DNA from: Streptomyces daqingensis
GTDB taxonomy: Bacteria > Actinomycetota > Actinomycetes > Streptomycetales > Streptomycetaceae
Direction: 5' to 3'
DNA: 64,000 nucleotides
Assembly: GCF_014645895.1 (NCBI RefSeq)
Contig: NZ_BMMP01000004.1
Location: forward strand, 186,001-250,000
The notes under the pieces are model-generated. The model had not been told where the DNA came from. It made no database searches and saw only the letters and a program-made list of their open reading frames with translations. The position numbers and the translations under genes are program-made. Within the stretch, counting starts at the first letter, position 1; every line of letters begins with the position of its first letter. This document shows, one piece after another, positions 19,734 through 28,683 of this stretch.

Positions 19734-20714
19734 GTGAGCCTCAGCCCCGGTAACCCGCAGTACGTCATCGCCCTCGACGTGGGCGGCACCAGGATCAAGG
19801 CGGCCCTCATCGCCCTCGGCACGGAGAGCGGGCCCGGCACGGAGCACGGCCTGCTGTACGAGACCCGGCGCGCCACCGCGCGGGAGGCCGGCCCCGGCGC
19901 CGTCGTCGACGGCATCCTCGACCTCGCCGCCGAACTGCGCGCCCACGGCGTCCGGCAGTTCGGCGCCGAACCCTCCGCCGCGGGCGTGGCGGTGCCCGGC
20001 ATCCTCGACGCGTCCACCGGCACCGCCGTCTACGCCGCGAACCTCGGCTGGCGCGACGTACCGCTGCGCGCCCTGCTCACGGAACGCCTCGGCGGCATCC
20101 CCGTGGCACTGGGCCACGACGTCCGTACGGGCGGGCTCGCGGAAGGGCGCCTGGGAGCCGGGAAGGGCGTCGACCGCTTCTTCTTCATGGCGCTGGGCAC
20201 CGGCATCGCGGGAGCGCTCGGCCTGGAGGGGCGCCTCGAACCGGGCGCCCACGGAAGCGCCGGCGAGATTGGCCACGTGGTGGTGCGTCCCGGCGGACCG
20301 GAGTGCGGCTGCGGGCAGCGCGGCTGCCTCGAAGCGCTCGCCTCCGCGGGCGCGGTGGGACGCGCCTGGGCCGCGGCGTGCGGCGACCCGTCGGCCACCG
20401 CGGCGGACGCGGCGAGAGCGGTCGAGTCCAATGACGGACGCGCGGTCGCCGTGTGGCGGGACGCGGTGGACGCGCTCGCGGCGGGGCTCGTCACCGCCCT
20501 CACCCTGCTCGATCCGCGCACGGTGATCCTGGGCGGCGGGCTGGCCGAGGCGGGCGACGTCCTCTTCACGCCGCTGCGGGACGCAGTCCAAGCACGCACC
20601 ACCTTCCAGCACGTACCCACCATCGTCCCGGCGGCCCTCGGGGACGCCGCGGGCTGCCTGGGCGCGGGACTTCTCGCCCAAGACCTACTCTCCGCGGAGG
20701 TTTCCAGCCGATGA
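19734..20714 (+). CDS. nagK: ROK-family sugar kinase, probable N-acetylglucosamine kinase
   Basis: A 326-residue ROK kinase. The phosphate-binding motif is IALDVGGTRIKAALI (residues 12-26). The ROK zinc motif is ECGCGQRGCLEALAS, with the preceding EIGHVVV containing the zinc-ligand His. It starts with GTG and overlaps nagA by 4 bp. With the upstream dre site, it probably phosphorylates intracellular GlcNAc to GlcNAc-6-phosphate, the substrate of the next gene. Confidence 0.87.
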   Translation: MSLSPGNPQYVIALDVGGTRIKAALIALGTESGPGTEHGLLYETRRATAREAGPGAVVDGILDLAAELRAHGVRQFGAEPSAAGVAVPGILDASTGTAVYAANLGWRDVPLRALLTERLGGIPVALGHDVRTGGLAEGRLGAGKGVDRFFFMALGTGIAGALGLEGRLEPGAHGSAGEIGHVVVRPGGPECGCGQRGCLEALASAGAVGRAWAAACGDPSATAADAARAVESNDGRAVAVWRDAVDALAAGLVTALTLLDPRTVILGGGLAEAGDVLFTPLRDAVQARTTFQHVPTIVPAALGDAAGCLGAGLLAQDLLSAEVSSR

Positions 20715-21898
20715 GCGCCACGAATTCCACTGGTCACCGCCCGGCCGGGCGTACCGTGCTGGCCGGGGCGAGGGTGGTCCGGCCGGACGGCGTCGAGGAC
20801 GCGGGAACGCTGAGCGTCGAGGGCCGCACGATCGCGGCGAACGTCCCCGGCGAAGCGCCCACACACCGTCTGGCGGGCCACTGGATCGTGCCCGGCTTCG
20901 TGGACATGCACGTGCACGGCGGCGGCGGCGCCTCCTTCTCCGCGGGCACCGTGGAGCAGGCCTTCACCGTCATCGACACACACCGCCGGCACGGCACCAC
21001 GACGATGGTCGCCTCCACCGTGACGGGCGAACTCGGCGAACTGGCCCAGCAGGCGGGCGTCCTCAGCGAGTTGACGGAGCAGGGTGATCTGGCGGGCGTG
21101 CACTTCGAGGGGCCGTTCATCTCGCCGCAGCGCTGCGGGGCGCACGACCCGGGACTGCTGCGCGATCCGGACCCGGCGGAGGTGCGCAAGCTCGTCGACG
21201 CCGCCCGCGGCAGCGCCAGGATGATGACCCTCGCCCCCGAACGCCCCGGCGGGCTGGAGTCCGTACGGGCCCTCGCGGACAGCGGCGTCATCGCGGCCGT
21301 CGGCCACACGGACTCAACGTACGAGGGCACGGTGGAGGCCGTCGAAGCGGGAGCGACGGTCGCCACCCACCTCTTCAACGCCATGCCGTCGCTCGGCCAC
21401 CGCGCGCCGGGCCCCATCGCGGCACTGCTCGAAGACGAGCGCGTCACCGTCGAGTTGATCAACGACGGGACCCATCTGCACCCCGCCGTACTGGAGTTGG
21501 CCTTCCGCAGCGCGGGCGCGGACCGCGTCGCGCTCATCACCGACGCCATGGGCGCGGCGGGCATGGGCGACGGCCGCTACCCGCTGGGCCCCCTGGAGGT
21601 CGACGTGCGCGAGGGTGTCGCCCGGCTCGTCGAGGGCGGCTCCATCGCCGGGTCGACCCTCACCCTGGACCGGGCGTTCCAGCGGACCGTCACCGTCGAC
21701 GGCCTCCCGGTGGAGGACGCCGTACGCGCACTTTCCGCCAACCCCGCGCGCCTCCTCGGCGTCGACGACCGGACGGGCTCGCTCGAGACCGGCAAGGACG
21801 CCGACCTCGTCGTCCTCGACGCGGACTTCGCCGTCGCGGGCGTGATGCGGCACGGCGAGTGGGTGGTGCCCCCGCCCGCGGGCGCCGCGGAGGGGTGA
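20711..21898 (+). CDS. nagA: N-acetylglucosamine-6-phosphate deacetylase
   Basis: A 395-residue amidohydrolase that deacetylates GlcNAc-6-phosphate to glucosamine-6-phosphate. The metal-site motifs are PGFVDMHVHGGGG, the carboxylate in HFEGPFISP, GHTDSTYEG and THLFNAM; the catalytic Asp is in ALITDAMGAAGMGDG. It is translationally coupled to the ROK kinase (ATGA) and shares its DasR control. Confidence 0.93.
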   Translation: MSATNSTGHRPAGRTVLAGARVVRPDGVEDAGTLSVEGRTIAANVPGEAPTHRLAGHWIVPGFVDMHVHGGGGASFSAGTVEQAFTVIDTHRRHGTTTMVASTVTGELGELAQQAGVLSELTEQGDLAGVHFEGPFISPQRCGAHDPGLLRDPDPAEVRKLVDAARGSARMMTLAPERPGGLESVRALADSGVIAAVGHTDSTYEGTVEAVEAGATVATHLFNAMPSLGHRAPGPIAALLEDERVTVELINDGTHLHPAVLELAFRSAGADRVALITDAMGAAGMGDGRYPLGPLEVDVREGVARLVEGGSIAGSTLTLDRAFQRTVTVDGLPVEDAVRALSANPARLLGVDDRTGSLETGKDADLVVLDADFAVAGVMRHGEWVVPPPAGAAEG

Positions 21899-22058
21899 CC
21901 GGCGGGCGTCCGCCGGTTCGGCGCGAGGGGTCGCACGCCGTAAGGCCAAGTGGCATGATCGCTCGCGCGGTTGCCACGGACACCTCTACGCGCGTCCGCC
22001 CGGCCGCCCCCGCGACGCCCCCGCCCGCCCTCGCCCAGCCTCCCCTGGAGTGTTTCCG

Positions 22059-23135
22059 GTGATCCTGACGGTCACGCTCAACACCGCCCTCGACCTGACC
22101 TACCGGGTGCCCCGCCTCGACGTCCACGGTTCGCACCAGGCGCGCGACGTGACCGAACGCCCGGGCGGCAAAGGGCTCAACGTGGCACGCGTCCTCGCCG
22201 CGCTCGGGCACGCCACGGTCGTCACCGGGTTCGCCGGGGGCCGCACGGGCGAATGGGTCCGGGAACTCCTGAGCCGGGAGGCAGGCGTCTCCGACGCGCT
22301 CGTGCCCACCGGGGGCAGCACCCGGCGCACCGTCGGCATCGTGGACGAATCCACCGGCGACGCAACGCAGTTCAACGAGCCCGGCCCGCACATCGCCGCC
22401 GACGAGTGGGCCGCGTTCCTCGAGATGTACGGGAAGCTGCTGCGCTGCAACGCCCCGGCGGGGCACGGAAGTTCACACCCCGGGGACGGCCCTCCACCCC
22501 GTGACGGCGGAAGCGGTGACGGCGGAAGCGGCGACGGCGGAAGCGGCGAGGGAGCTGCCGGTGGCGGGCCGGCCGGGGGCAGCTCCCGGATCAAGGCCGT
22601 CGCCCTGTGCGGCAGCCTTCCGCCGGGCGTGCCCGTCGGCGCGTACGCGCTGCTGATCCGCGAAGCACACGCGGCGGACGTGCCCGTCGTGCTGGACACC
22701 AGCGGCGAACCGCTGCGCCGGGGCCTCGCCGCACGTCCCGACCTCGTCAAGCCCAACGCCGGCGAACTCGCGGGCATCACCGGCACCACCGAGCCCCTGC
22801 GCGCGGCGCGGGCGGCACAGCGGCGCGGAGCGCACGCGGTGGCGGCGTCCCTCGGGCCCGAGGGAATGCTGCTGGTCACCCCGGACGGCACATGGCAGGC
22901 GAGCCCGCCCCGCCCCCTGACGGGCAATCCGACCGGCGCGGGCGACTCGGCCGTGGCGGGACTGATCTCCGGCCTGGTCGAGCGGCTTCCTTGGCCGGAG
23001 CGGCTCGCCCGGGCCGTCGCCCTGTCGGCCGCGACCGTACGGGCTCCGACGGCGGGCGAGTTCGACGAGGAGGTCCACCGGGACCTGCTGGCGCAGGTGC
23101 GGGTCGAGGAACGCGGAGAAGCGGCGGCCGACTGA
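22059..23135 (+). CDS. PfkB-family 1-phosphofructokinase-like sugar kinase
   Basis: A kinase of about 358 residues of the 1-phosphofructokinase/tagatose-6-phosphate kinase type. The N-terminal ILTVTLNTALDLTY, substrate motif RPGGKGLNVARVLAALGH and C-terminal anion hole NPTGAGDSAVAGL are intact, with Asp as the catalytic base. The GTG at 22059 sits 8 nt after GGAG; an in-frame GTG lies 9 bp earlier. A Gly/Ser/Asp-rich insert near residues 146-175, encoded by 15-bp tandem repeats, interrupts the middle of the domain. Confidence 0.85.
   Translation: MILTVTLNTALDLTYRVPRLDVHGSHQARDVTERPGGKGLNVARVLAALGHATVVTGFAGGRTGEWVRELLSREAGVSDALVPTGGSTRRTVGIVDESTGDATQFNEPGPHIAADEWAAFLEMYGKLLRCNAPAGHGSSHPGDGPPPRDGGSGDGGSGDGGSGEGAAGGGPAGGSSRIKAVALCGSLPPGVPVGAYALLIREAHAADVPVVLDTSGEPLRRGLAARPDLVKPNAGELAGITGTTEPLRAARAAQRRGAHAVAASLGPEGMLLVTPDGTWQASPPRPLTGNPTGAGDSAVAGLISGLVERLPWPERLARAVALSAATVRAPTAGEFDEEVHRDLLAQVRVEERGEAAAD
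22505..22553 (+). repeat. 15-bp tandem repeat inside the PfkB gene
   Basis: About 3.3 units of GACGGCGGAAGCGGC (one unit has a T for C). It encodes Asp-Gly-Gly-Ser-Gly repeats within the kinase. The unit is a multiple of 3, so copy number can vary without a frameshift. Confidence 0.85.
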
Positions 23136-23219
23136 CCGGCACCCGCCGGCGTGGGCCGGTTCGGCTGCCGGCCCGAGGCGGTCAGCTCCGGGCCGGGACA
23201 GGCGCCGTGCCCGCCGGTG

Positions 23220-24155
23220 CTACTGCTTGACCTGGCCGGCCTTCAGCCACATCTGGTCGAGGTTGAAGTTGCACTTGTTCCCCGGCTCGCAGGAGATCTT
23301 GAAGGTGTTCCGGCCTTCCTTGAGGTCGACCCAGGCCCAGGTGCGGGTCCATCCCTTGTCCCACTCGCCCTTCTTCGCCTGGGCGAAGTTCTTCATGCTG
23401 AGCGGCTTCTGCTGGGCCTGGCCGTTCACGGTCAGCGTCGAGTCTGCGTCCTCGCCCGGTACGCCGAACCGCACGAAGAGGGTGTACGCCCCGGACTCCG
23501 GCACCTCGGTCGTCCAGGTGGCCGCCGCGCCCGGATTGTTCATGGCGCCGACGTAGTTGCCGTTCTTGCCCTGGGCGTTGGGCACGTCGTTCGCCGCCGC
23601 GGCGCCGCCGCCGAGGGCAAGGCTCGCCGCGTCCTGCTTGCGGCCCACGAGCTGGCCCTTGCTGAGCTTCTCGTCCTCCGGCTCGTCCTGCTTGGGGCCC
23701 TCGTCGTCGCCGGTGCCGGCCGCGGGTCCGCCGGTGTCGGCCTTCTCGGACGAACCGCTGTTGAAGTAGATCGCCGCCCCGATGCCCACGACGACCGCGG
23801 CGACGACGGCTATCGCGCCGATGAGCAGACCGTTGCGGCTGCGTCCGCCGGCGGCCCTGGCGCCGCGGTGCCCGTTGCCTTCGCTCTGCACGGGGTGCTG
23901 CTGCGTGACGGCCCGGCCGCCGGCCATCGTCTCGGGTGCCGCGTAGTGCGCGTTGGGCTGCTGTCCGTAGCCGGCGCCCTGCGTCCGCGGGCCGCCGTAC
24001 TGGCGCTCGCCGACGGTGCGGACCTGGTTGTACGAGCGCCGAGGGGTCCCGGGTTGCGGCGCCGTCGAGCCGTCACCGCCCTGCTGGCGGTACAGGTAGC
24101 CGAACGGGTCGTCGGCTTCCGGCGTCTGGCCGGCACCTTCGTTCTCGGCGGTCAT
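23220..24155 (-). CDS. Membrane-anchored protein with C-terminal carbohydrate-binding-like domain
   Basis: A 311-residue protein. Residues 1-105 are disordered, cytoplasmic and Gln/Gly-rich. Residues 108-131 (NGLLIGAIAVVAAVVVGIGAAIYF) are a single membrane helix. An acidic linker follows. The extracellular C-terminal domain (about 185-310) has the beta-sandwich pattern of CBM35/CBM6 modules (YVGAMNNPGAAATWTTEVPESGAYTLFVRFG, GRNTFKISCEPGNKCNFNLDQMWLK). The two Cys near the end may form a disulfide. The ligand is unknown. Confidence 0.8.
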   Translation of the reverse strand: MTAENEGAGQTPEADDPFGYLYRQQGGDGSTAPQPGTPRRSYNQVRTVGERQYGGPRTQGAGYGQQPNAHYAAPETMAGGRAVTQQHPVQSEGNGHRGARAAGGRSRNGLLIGAIAVVAAVVVGIGAAIYFNSGSSEKADTGGPAAGTGDDEGPKQDEPEDEKLSKGQLVGRKQDAASLALGGGAAAANDVPNAQGKNGNYVGAMNNPGAAATWTTEVPESGAYTLFVRFGVPGEDADSTLTVNGQAQQKPLSMKNFAQAKKGEWDKGWTRTWAWVDLKEGRNTFKISCEPGNKCNFNLDQMWLKAGQVKQ

Positions 24156-24353
24156 CCCCTGTCACTCCCTACTGCGTCAGGTATCCGGCCGAGCCTACCT
24201 CTCCGGAGTGGACCTCACGCCAACGGCGGAATGCCGGCGACGGGCCTCCAGCGATACTCCGGCCACTCCGCACCGCCTCGTTCCGGGCGGCGGAACGCCT
24301 CCCGGGGCCGCGGGCGTGAACGGACGGGCGGAGATCCGGACGAGGTGCCGCCC

Positions 24354-24530
24354 TAGGTTCTGTCTGACAAATAGCGTCGTACGTCCGTCAGGACGTGGTT
24401 GGCGGTGTCCGGTGCGTGTGATCGCAAGGCGGAGGGAGGAGAGCGCAGCGGGCTGCGCCGACGATCGACAACGCAGTGAGGACGCGTGCCGGACACCGCC
24501 AACCAGGCGGGATTTGTCAGACAGAACCTA
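24354..24530. mobile_element. MITE-like foldback element, copy 2 (177 bp)
   Basis: The same length as the element at 16347-16523. It has perfect 17-bp terminal inverted repeats (GGTTCTGTCTGACAAAT at 24356-24372 and its complement at 24512-24528), flanked by TA on both sides. An inner complementary pair (GGCGGTGTCCGG and CCGGACACCGCC) extends the foldback. The right-hand TA and the adjacent base form the TAG stop codon of the minus-strand cyclase gene. It is non-coding. Confidence 0.87.
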
Positions 24531-26168
24531 GCCCGCCCGGCGCTGCCCCTTCGAGCGTGAACGCTTCTCCACGTACATCCGCTGGTCCGCCGACTGCAGC
24601 ACTTCCTCCGCCGTCATCCCGCACCCGGCCCAGCCGATGCCGAAGCTGGCGCCCACGCGGACTGCGCGGCCGTCGACACGAATTGGCGGGATGATGGCGT
24701 TGCGCAGCCGCACCGCGAGGTCCTGCGCCTCGGCCGGCCCGACGCCGTCGGTGAGCACCACGAACTCGTCGCCGCCCATCCGCGCGACGGTGTCGTTGTC
24801 CCGCACCCCAGCCGACAGCCGGCGGGCGACCTCGACCAGGACGGCGTCGCCGCAGTTGTGCCCGAACCTGTCGTTGATCGACTTGAAGCCGTCCAGGTCG
24901 CAGAAGAGGACGGCGAGACCTTTCTCACCCGGCCCCTTCCCGGTCGGGGGCACCGTGTGGGTGTGGTGCGGGTCGTACATGCCCGTGGAGGCCAGCACGC
25001 CCGAGCCGGCTTCGTCGTAGCCGAGGCCCGGGCCGAAGGAGACGTCGGAGCCGCTGAGGCCGGTGTGCGCGACGCCGGATATGACCGGCCCGGAGCGGGC
25101 GCACAGCCGCCCGTTCAGGCGGGCGCGCAGCTCGGCGCTGTTGGGAAGGCCCGTCAGGGAGTCGTGGCTGGCGCGGTGCGCGAGCTGGAGCTCGTGCCGC
25201 TTGCGGTCCTCGATGTCCTCGACGTGGGTCAGCAGGAAGCGCGGACCGTCGGCGGTGTCGGCCACCACGGAGTTGCGCAGCGAGACCCACACATAGGACC
25301 CGTCCCGCCGGGCGAGACGCAGCTCGGCCCGGCCGCCCTCGGCCGACGTGCGCAGCAGCGTCCCGATGTCCTCGGGGTGGACGATGTCGGAGAAGGAGTA
25401 GCGCCTCATCGCGGAGGCGGGCCGCCCCAGCAGCCTGCACAGGGCGTCGTTGATGCGTATCAGGCGGCCGTGCTGCTCGCCGCCCATCTCGGCGACGGCC
25501 ATGCCGCTCGGCGCGTACTCGAAGGCCTGGCGGAAGCTCTCCTCGCTCGCGCGCAGCGCCGACTGCTCCCGCTCCAGGCGGACGAGCGCGCGCTGCATGT
25601 TGGAGCGCAGCCGTGCGTTGCTGAGGGCGATGGCGGCCTGGGAGGAGTACAGCTGGAGGGCCTCGCGCCCCCAGGCTCCGGGGCGGCGGCCGTTGCGGGG
25701 CCTGTCCACCGACAGGACGCCCAGAAGCTCGCTGTCGGAGGCGTAGAGCGGCGCGAAGAGCCGGTCCATCGGATGCCAGTCGTCCGCGTTCTGCGGCGCC
25801 GGCCCCGCGGGGTGCCACTGCGGCACGTCGTCCTCGTCGAGGACCCAGCCCTCCGTGTACGGGATGAAGCGCAGGTTGCCCCACTGCTCCCCCATGGACA
25901 GGCGGCGATCCCACGAGGCGCGGGAGCCGACGCGGCCCGCCATCATCGCCTCGGCGCCCTGGCTCCCGGCGACGGCGGCGACGACGAGGTCGCCCTCGGG
26001 GCGTACGAGGTTCACCGCGGCTATCTCGAATCCCAGTCCCTCGACCACGCCGTCGGCGACGGTCTGCAGGGTGTCGGCGAGGCTGCGGGCGGTGCTGAGC
26101 CGGGCCACGACGTGGTGCAGCCGGCGCAGGCTGGCAAGGCGGACATAGGGCTCCGACTCGGTTTCCAT
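24528..26168 (-). CDS. cdgB: GAF-PAS-GGDEF diguanylate cyclase, CdgB-like
   Basis: A 546-residue c-di-GMP synthase. A GAF-like domain covers about residues 20-180, PAS-PAC about 205-325, and GGDEF about 330-540. The active-site motif is intact (RMGGDEFVVL, GGDEF at 465-469). The product-inhibition site RxxD is present five residues before it (RDND, 456-459). A low-complexity His/Gly/Ser-containing insert lies at about 355-400. N-terminal METESEPYVRLASLR and gene context match Streptomyces CdgB, a BldD-regulated controller of development. The TAG stop coincides with a foldback element. Confidence 0.9.
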   Translation of the reverse strand: METESEPYVRLASLRRLHHVVARLSTARSLADTLQTVADGVVEGLGFEIAAVNLVRPEGDLVVAAVAGSQGAEAMMAGRVGSRASWDRRLSMGEQWGNLRFIPYTEGWVLDEDDVPQWHPAGPAPQNADDWHPMDRLFAPLYASDSELLGVLSVDRPRNGRRPGAWGREALQLYSSQAAIALSNARLRSNMQRALVRLEREQSALRASEESFRQAFEYAPSGMAVAEMGGEQHGRLIRINDALCRLLGRPASAMRRYSFSDIVHPEDIGTLLRTSAEGGRAELRLARRDGSYVWVSLRNSVVADTADGPRFLLTHVEDIEDRKRHELQLAHRASHDSLTGLPNSAELRARLNGRLCARSGPVISGVAHTGLSGSDVSFGPGLGYDEAGSGVLASTGMYDPHHTHTVPPTGKGPGEKGLAVLFCDLDGFKSINDRFGHNCGDAVLVEVARRLSAGVRDNDTVARMGGDEFVVLTDGVGPAEAQDLAVRLRNAIIPPIRVDGRAVRVGASFGIGWAGCGMTAEEVLQSADQRMYVEKRSRSKGQRRAG

Positions 26169-26693
26169 CGCCCTCCCCCTGAGCCTCGTCCGTCAACTCC
26201 AGGTGTTCGCGGGACGTCGTCGTCCGACTGCCACGGCCACTGAATCACAGTGAGCTGTACACCAGGTACACAGGGTCAACAATTATTGCTCGCTGTGACT
26301 CAAGTCACAACTGTATGCAGCCCGTTGACTCCTCTCCGTGTGAGCCTGTCACACGCGGCGCCACCGGTCGAAGCTTTCCCGGAGCGCCCGCCGGCGGCAT
26401 CCCCTGCCCGAACGGTACGGCGTTACCCGAGCGTAGAGCGCCGAACGGGCGCCTTTCGTGCGCCCAACTGCCCCTGCAATCAGGGCATTCCGGCCCCGTT
26501 TCCCAGCGGCCGCACGACGCTCTCCCACCTCCGCCCTGGTCACAGACCCATTACCGGCCGGTCATCGTCTGCGCGCACGAAGAACACGCGAGCGACACAT
26601 CTTTGTCACGGACGTCCGCGCGCGGGCTGGGTCGCTGGTCCTGGTCCCAGGGCCCGATGCATGGGCCGCCCGGCATTGGTTACCGTCCTTGAC
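26169..26693. other. Non-coding region upstream of cdgB and the flavin reductase gene
   Basis: About 525 bp with lower GC near 26220-26320. It should carry the divergent promoters. It contains the palindrome at 26294-26309 and, at 26680-26686, a possible -10 (TACCGT) placed for a leaderless transcript of the flavin reductase gene. No other feature was recognised. Confidence 0.4.
26294..26309. promoter_or_regulatory. Palindromic regulatory site upstream of cdgB
   Basis: TGTGACT-CA-AGTCACA, a perfect 7-bp-arm palindrome about 125 bp upstream of the cdgB start. Its TGAC and GTCA ends resemble half-sites of BldD boxes, and BldD is known to control cdgB. The exact spacing differs by about one base from the BldD consensus I recall. 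Confidence 0.4.
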
Positions 26694-27278
26694 GTGTCAT
26701 ATGCAGTGCAGGATCAGCCGAGCCCCGGCCCGCCGGAGGGCCGCATGCCCCATGCTGGCGGGGTGAGCGAGGACGAGTTCCGGGCTGCCATGGCCCGGCT
26801 TGCAGCGGGCGTGGTGCTGGTGACGGCCCACGACCCCGACGACGGCCCGGGAGGCGCCGACGTCGGCATGACCGCGACCGCCTTCCTGTCCGTCTCCCTC
26901 GAACCGCCTCTGGTGATGGTCAGCGTCCGGGACGGCTCACGGATGGACGAGCTGCTGGAGCGCCAGCCGTACTGGGCGGCCTCGCTGCTCACGGAGAACC
27001 AGCGCCAGACGGCCGGACGCTTCGCCATGAAGGGCCGGCTGAGCGACAAGCTCCTCTTCCGCGACCTCCCGCACACGCGCGGCGGGGCCTCGGACGCTCC
27101 GCTGGTCGACGGAGCGCTCGCCACCGTCGAATGCCACACGGAGCAGCGCGTACGGGCGGGCGACCACACCCTCGTCATCGGACGGGTGCTGGCGGCGGGG
27201 CTGCCCCAGGTGCCCGACAGCGGGCCGCTGACCTACTACCGCGGCCGCTACCACACGCTCTCCAGAGGCAGCTCCTGA
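26694..27278 (+). CDS. Flavin reductase-like FMN-binding protein
   Basis: A 194-residue flavin-reductase-domain protein. The core has FRAAMARLAAGVVLVTAHDP, the FMN-binding region MTATAFLSVSLEPPLVMVSV, and GRFAMKGRLSDKLLF, typical of the NADH:FMN oxidoreductase partner of two-component monooxygenases. The GTG at 26694 has no ribosome-binding site but sits 8 bp after a TACCGT -10-like box, suggesting leaderless translation. An alternative ATG is at 26745. Confidence 0.82.
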   Translation: MSYAVQDQPSPGPPEGRMPHAGGVSEDEFRAAMARLAAGVVLVTAHDPDDGPGGADVGMTATAFLSVSLEPPLVMVSVRDGSRMDELLERQPYWAASLLTENQRQTAGRFAMKGRLSDKLLFRDLPHTRGGASDAPLVDGALATVECHTEQRVRAGDHTLVIGRVLAAGLPQVPDSGPLTYYRGRYHTLSRGSS

Positions 27279-27311
27279 GCGACCGGCGCGGCGGCCGGGC
27301 CCGCGGGATCC

Positions 27312-27749
27312 TCAGATCCAGTCGCGGCCCGAGCGGCCCCGCTTGAGGTCGCCGCGCTGCTGCTTCTTGCGCAGCCGCCGCTCGTTCACCCCGCGCGGCA
27401 CCTTCTTCTTGCGGCGCGGGCGCGGCGGCGGAGCGGTGGCCTCCGCGAGCAGCGCGGCCAGACGGGAGGCCGCAGCCTCCCGGTTCCGCCACTGGGAGCG
27501 GTGCTCGCTCGCCCGTACGGTCACGACGGAGCCGTTCACGAGGCGGCCCCCCGCCGCGAGCCGCTCCAGGGCGCGCTCCTTCCACACCTCGGGCAGCGCC
27601 GTCGTCGCCGCCAGGTCGAAGCGGAGCTCCACCTGGGTGTCGCTGGTGTTGACGTGCTGGCCGCCCGGGCCCGAGGAGCGCATGAAACGCCACACCAGTT
27701 CGGCCTCCGGCAGGGAGACCGAGCCGCGGATGACGTAGGGCGGGGACAT
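27312..27749 (-). CDS. arfB: ArfB-like peptidyl-tRNA hydrolase (class I release factor domain)
   Basis: A 145-residue protein with the release-factor catalytic loop SSGPGGQHVN (GGQ) near residue 29 and a long basic C-terminal tail (PRPRRKKKVPRGVNERRLRKKQQR), which in ArfB/ICT1 enters the mRNA channel of stalled ribosomes. It lacks the codon-recognition domains of RF1/RF2. Role: rescue of ribosomes stalled on non-stop mRNA. Note that three nearby genes have stop codons bordering mobile elements. Confidence 0.9.
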   Translation of the reverse strand: MSPPYVIRGSVSLPEAELVWRFMRSSGPGGQHVNTSDTQVELRFDLAATTALPEVWKERALERLAAGGRLVNGSVVTVRASEHRSQWRNREAAASRLAALLAEATAPPPRPRRKKKVPRGVNERRLRKKQQRGDLKRGRSGRDWI

Positions 27750-27970
27750 GGCTCCATGGTCTCGTGTCCCCACCCGCCCGTCACCGCCTTTTCCGGTGCC
27801 GCCGCACTGCCCGGGCCGCGCGTCCGCGCGTGCTTCCGCGCGGAGCGGACAAGGAACGTGCGGATTGCTGGAACCCGCCCGCTCTCCGGCTGCGTTGTGC
27901 AGGGTGACAGCAGACACGTTTTGTGATCGAAGCGAGTCTCCGCGACTCACTACGAAAGAAGGGCATCCCC

Positions 27971-28546
27971 ATGGCTGTAAGCCTGTCCAAAGGCGGCAAC
28001 GTCTCCCTCACCAAGGAGGCCCCGGGGCTGACGGCCGTCACGGTCGGCCTCGGCTGGGACGTCCGCACCACCACGGGCACGGACTTCGACCTGGACGCGA
28101 GCGCCATCGCGGTCAACCCGGCCGGGAAGGTCTACTCCGACCAGCACTTCGTCTTCTTCAACAACAAGACGACGCCCGACCAGAGCATCGTGCACACCGG
28201 CGACAACGTCACCGGTGAGGGCGAGGGCGACGACGAGCAGATCAACGTGAACCTGGCCGGGCTGCCGGGCGACGTCGAGAAGATCGTCTTCCCGGTCTCC
28301 ATCTACGACGCCGAGGCCCGCAGCCAGAACTTCGGCCAGGTGCGCAACGCCTTCATCCGCATCGTCAACCAGGCGGACCAGAAGGAGATCGCGCGCTACG
28401 ACCTGAGCGAGGACGCGGCCACGGAGACCGCCATGGTCTTCGGCGAGCTGTACCGCAACGGTGCGGAGTGGAAGTTCCGTGCCGTGGGCCAGGGCTACGC
28501 CTCCGGCCTCGTCGGAATCGCCCAGGACTTCGGGGTCAACGTCTGA
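27971..28546 (+). CDS. terD: TerD-family calcium-binding stress protein
   Basis: A 191-residue TerD protein. The family signature is complete: [58 protein letters not shown] (acidic Ca2+ ligands) and [21 protein letters not shown]. It stands alone rather than in a ter operon, with a dedicated terminator downstream. Streptomyces TerD paralogues affect differentiation and stress tolerance rather than only tellurite resistance. Confidence 0.95.
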   Translation: MAVSLSKGGNVSLTKEAPGLTAVTVGLGWDVRTTTGTDFDLDASAIAVNPAGKVYSDQHFVFFNNKTTPDQSIVHTGDNVTGEGEGDDEQINVNLAGLPGDVEKIVFPVSIYDAEARSQNFGQVRNAFIRIVNQADQKEIARYDLSEDAATETAMVFGELYRNGAEWKFRAVGQGYASGLVGIAQDFGVNV

Positions 28547-28564
28547 CGCAGTGCCACGAGCCGC

Positions 28565-28608
28565 CGAGGGCGGTGCCCGTCCCCCGTCGGGACGGCGCAC
28601 CGCCCTCG
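28565..28608. terminator. Terminator after terD
   Basis: A 12-bp outer stem (CGAGGGCGGTGC with GCACCGCCCTCG) and an inner CCGTCCC/GGGACGG stem, starting 19 bp past the terD stop. Confidence 0.85.
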
Positions 28609-28683
28609 CGGTCTGCCCGGCCCTCCCCCGTCGGGCCCGGACGCCCGCCACGGCCCCCGTCCAGGCCGTGACACGATCGGGCG

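Noticed and set aside
24528..24530. cdgB truncated by the foldback element
   Set aside because: The C-terminus (SADQRMYVEKRSRSKGQRRAG) matches the normal end of CdgB-like proteins as I recall it, so the element adjoins the natural stop rather than truncating the gene.
26250..26693. Long N-terminal extension of the flavin reductase
   Set aside because: The extension reads as disordered Pro/Arg sequence, spans the AT-rich promoter region and has no conserved pattern; the GTG at 26694 is preferred.
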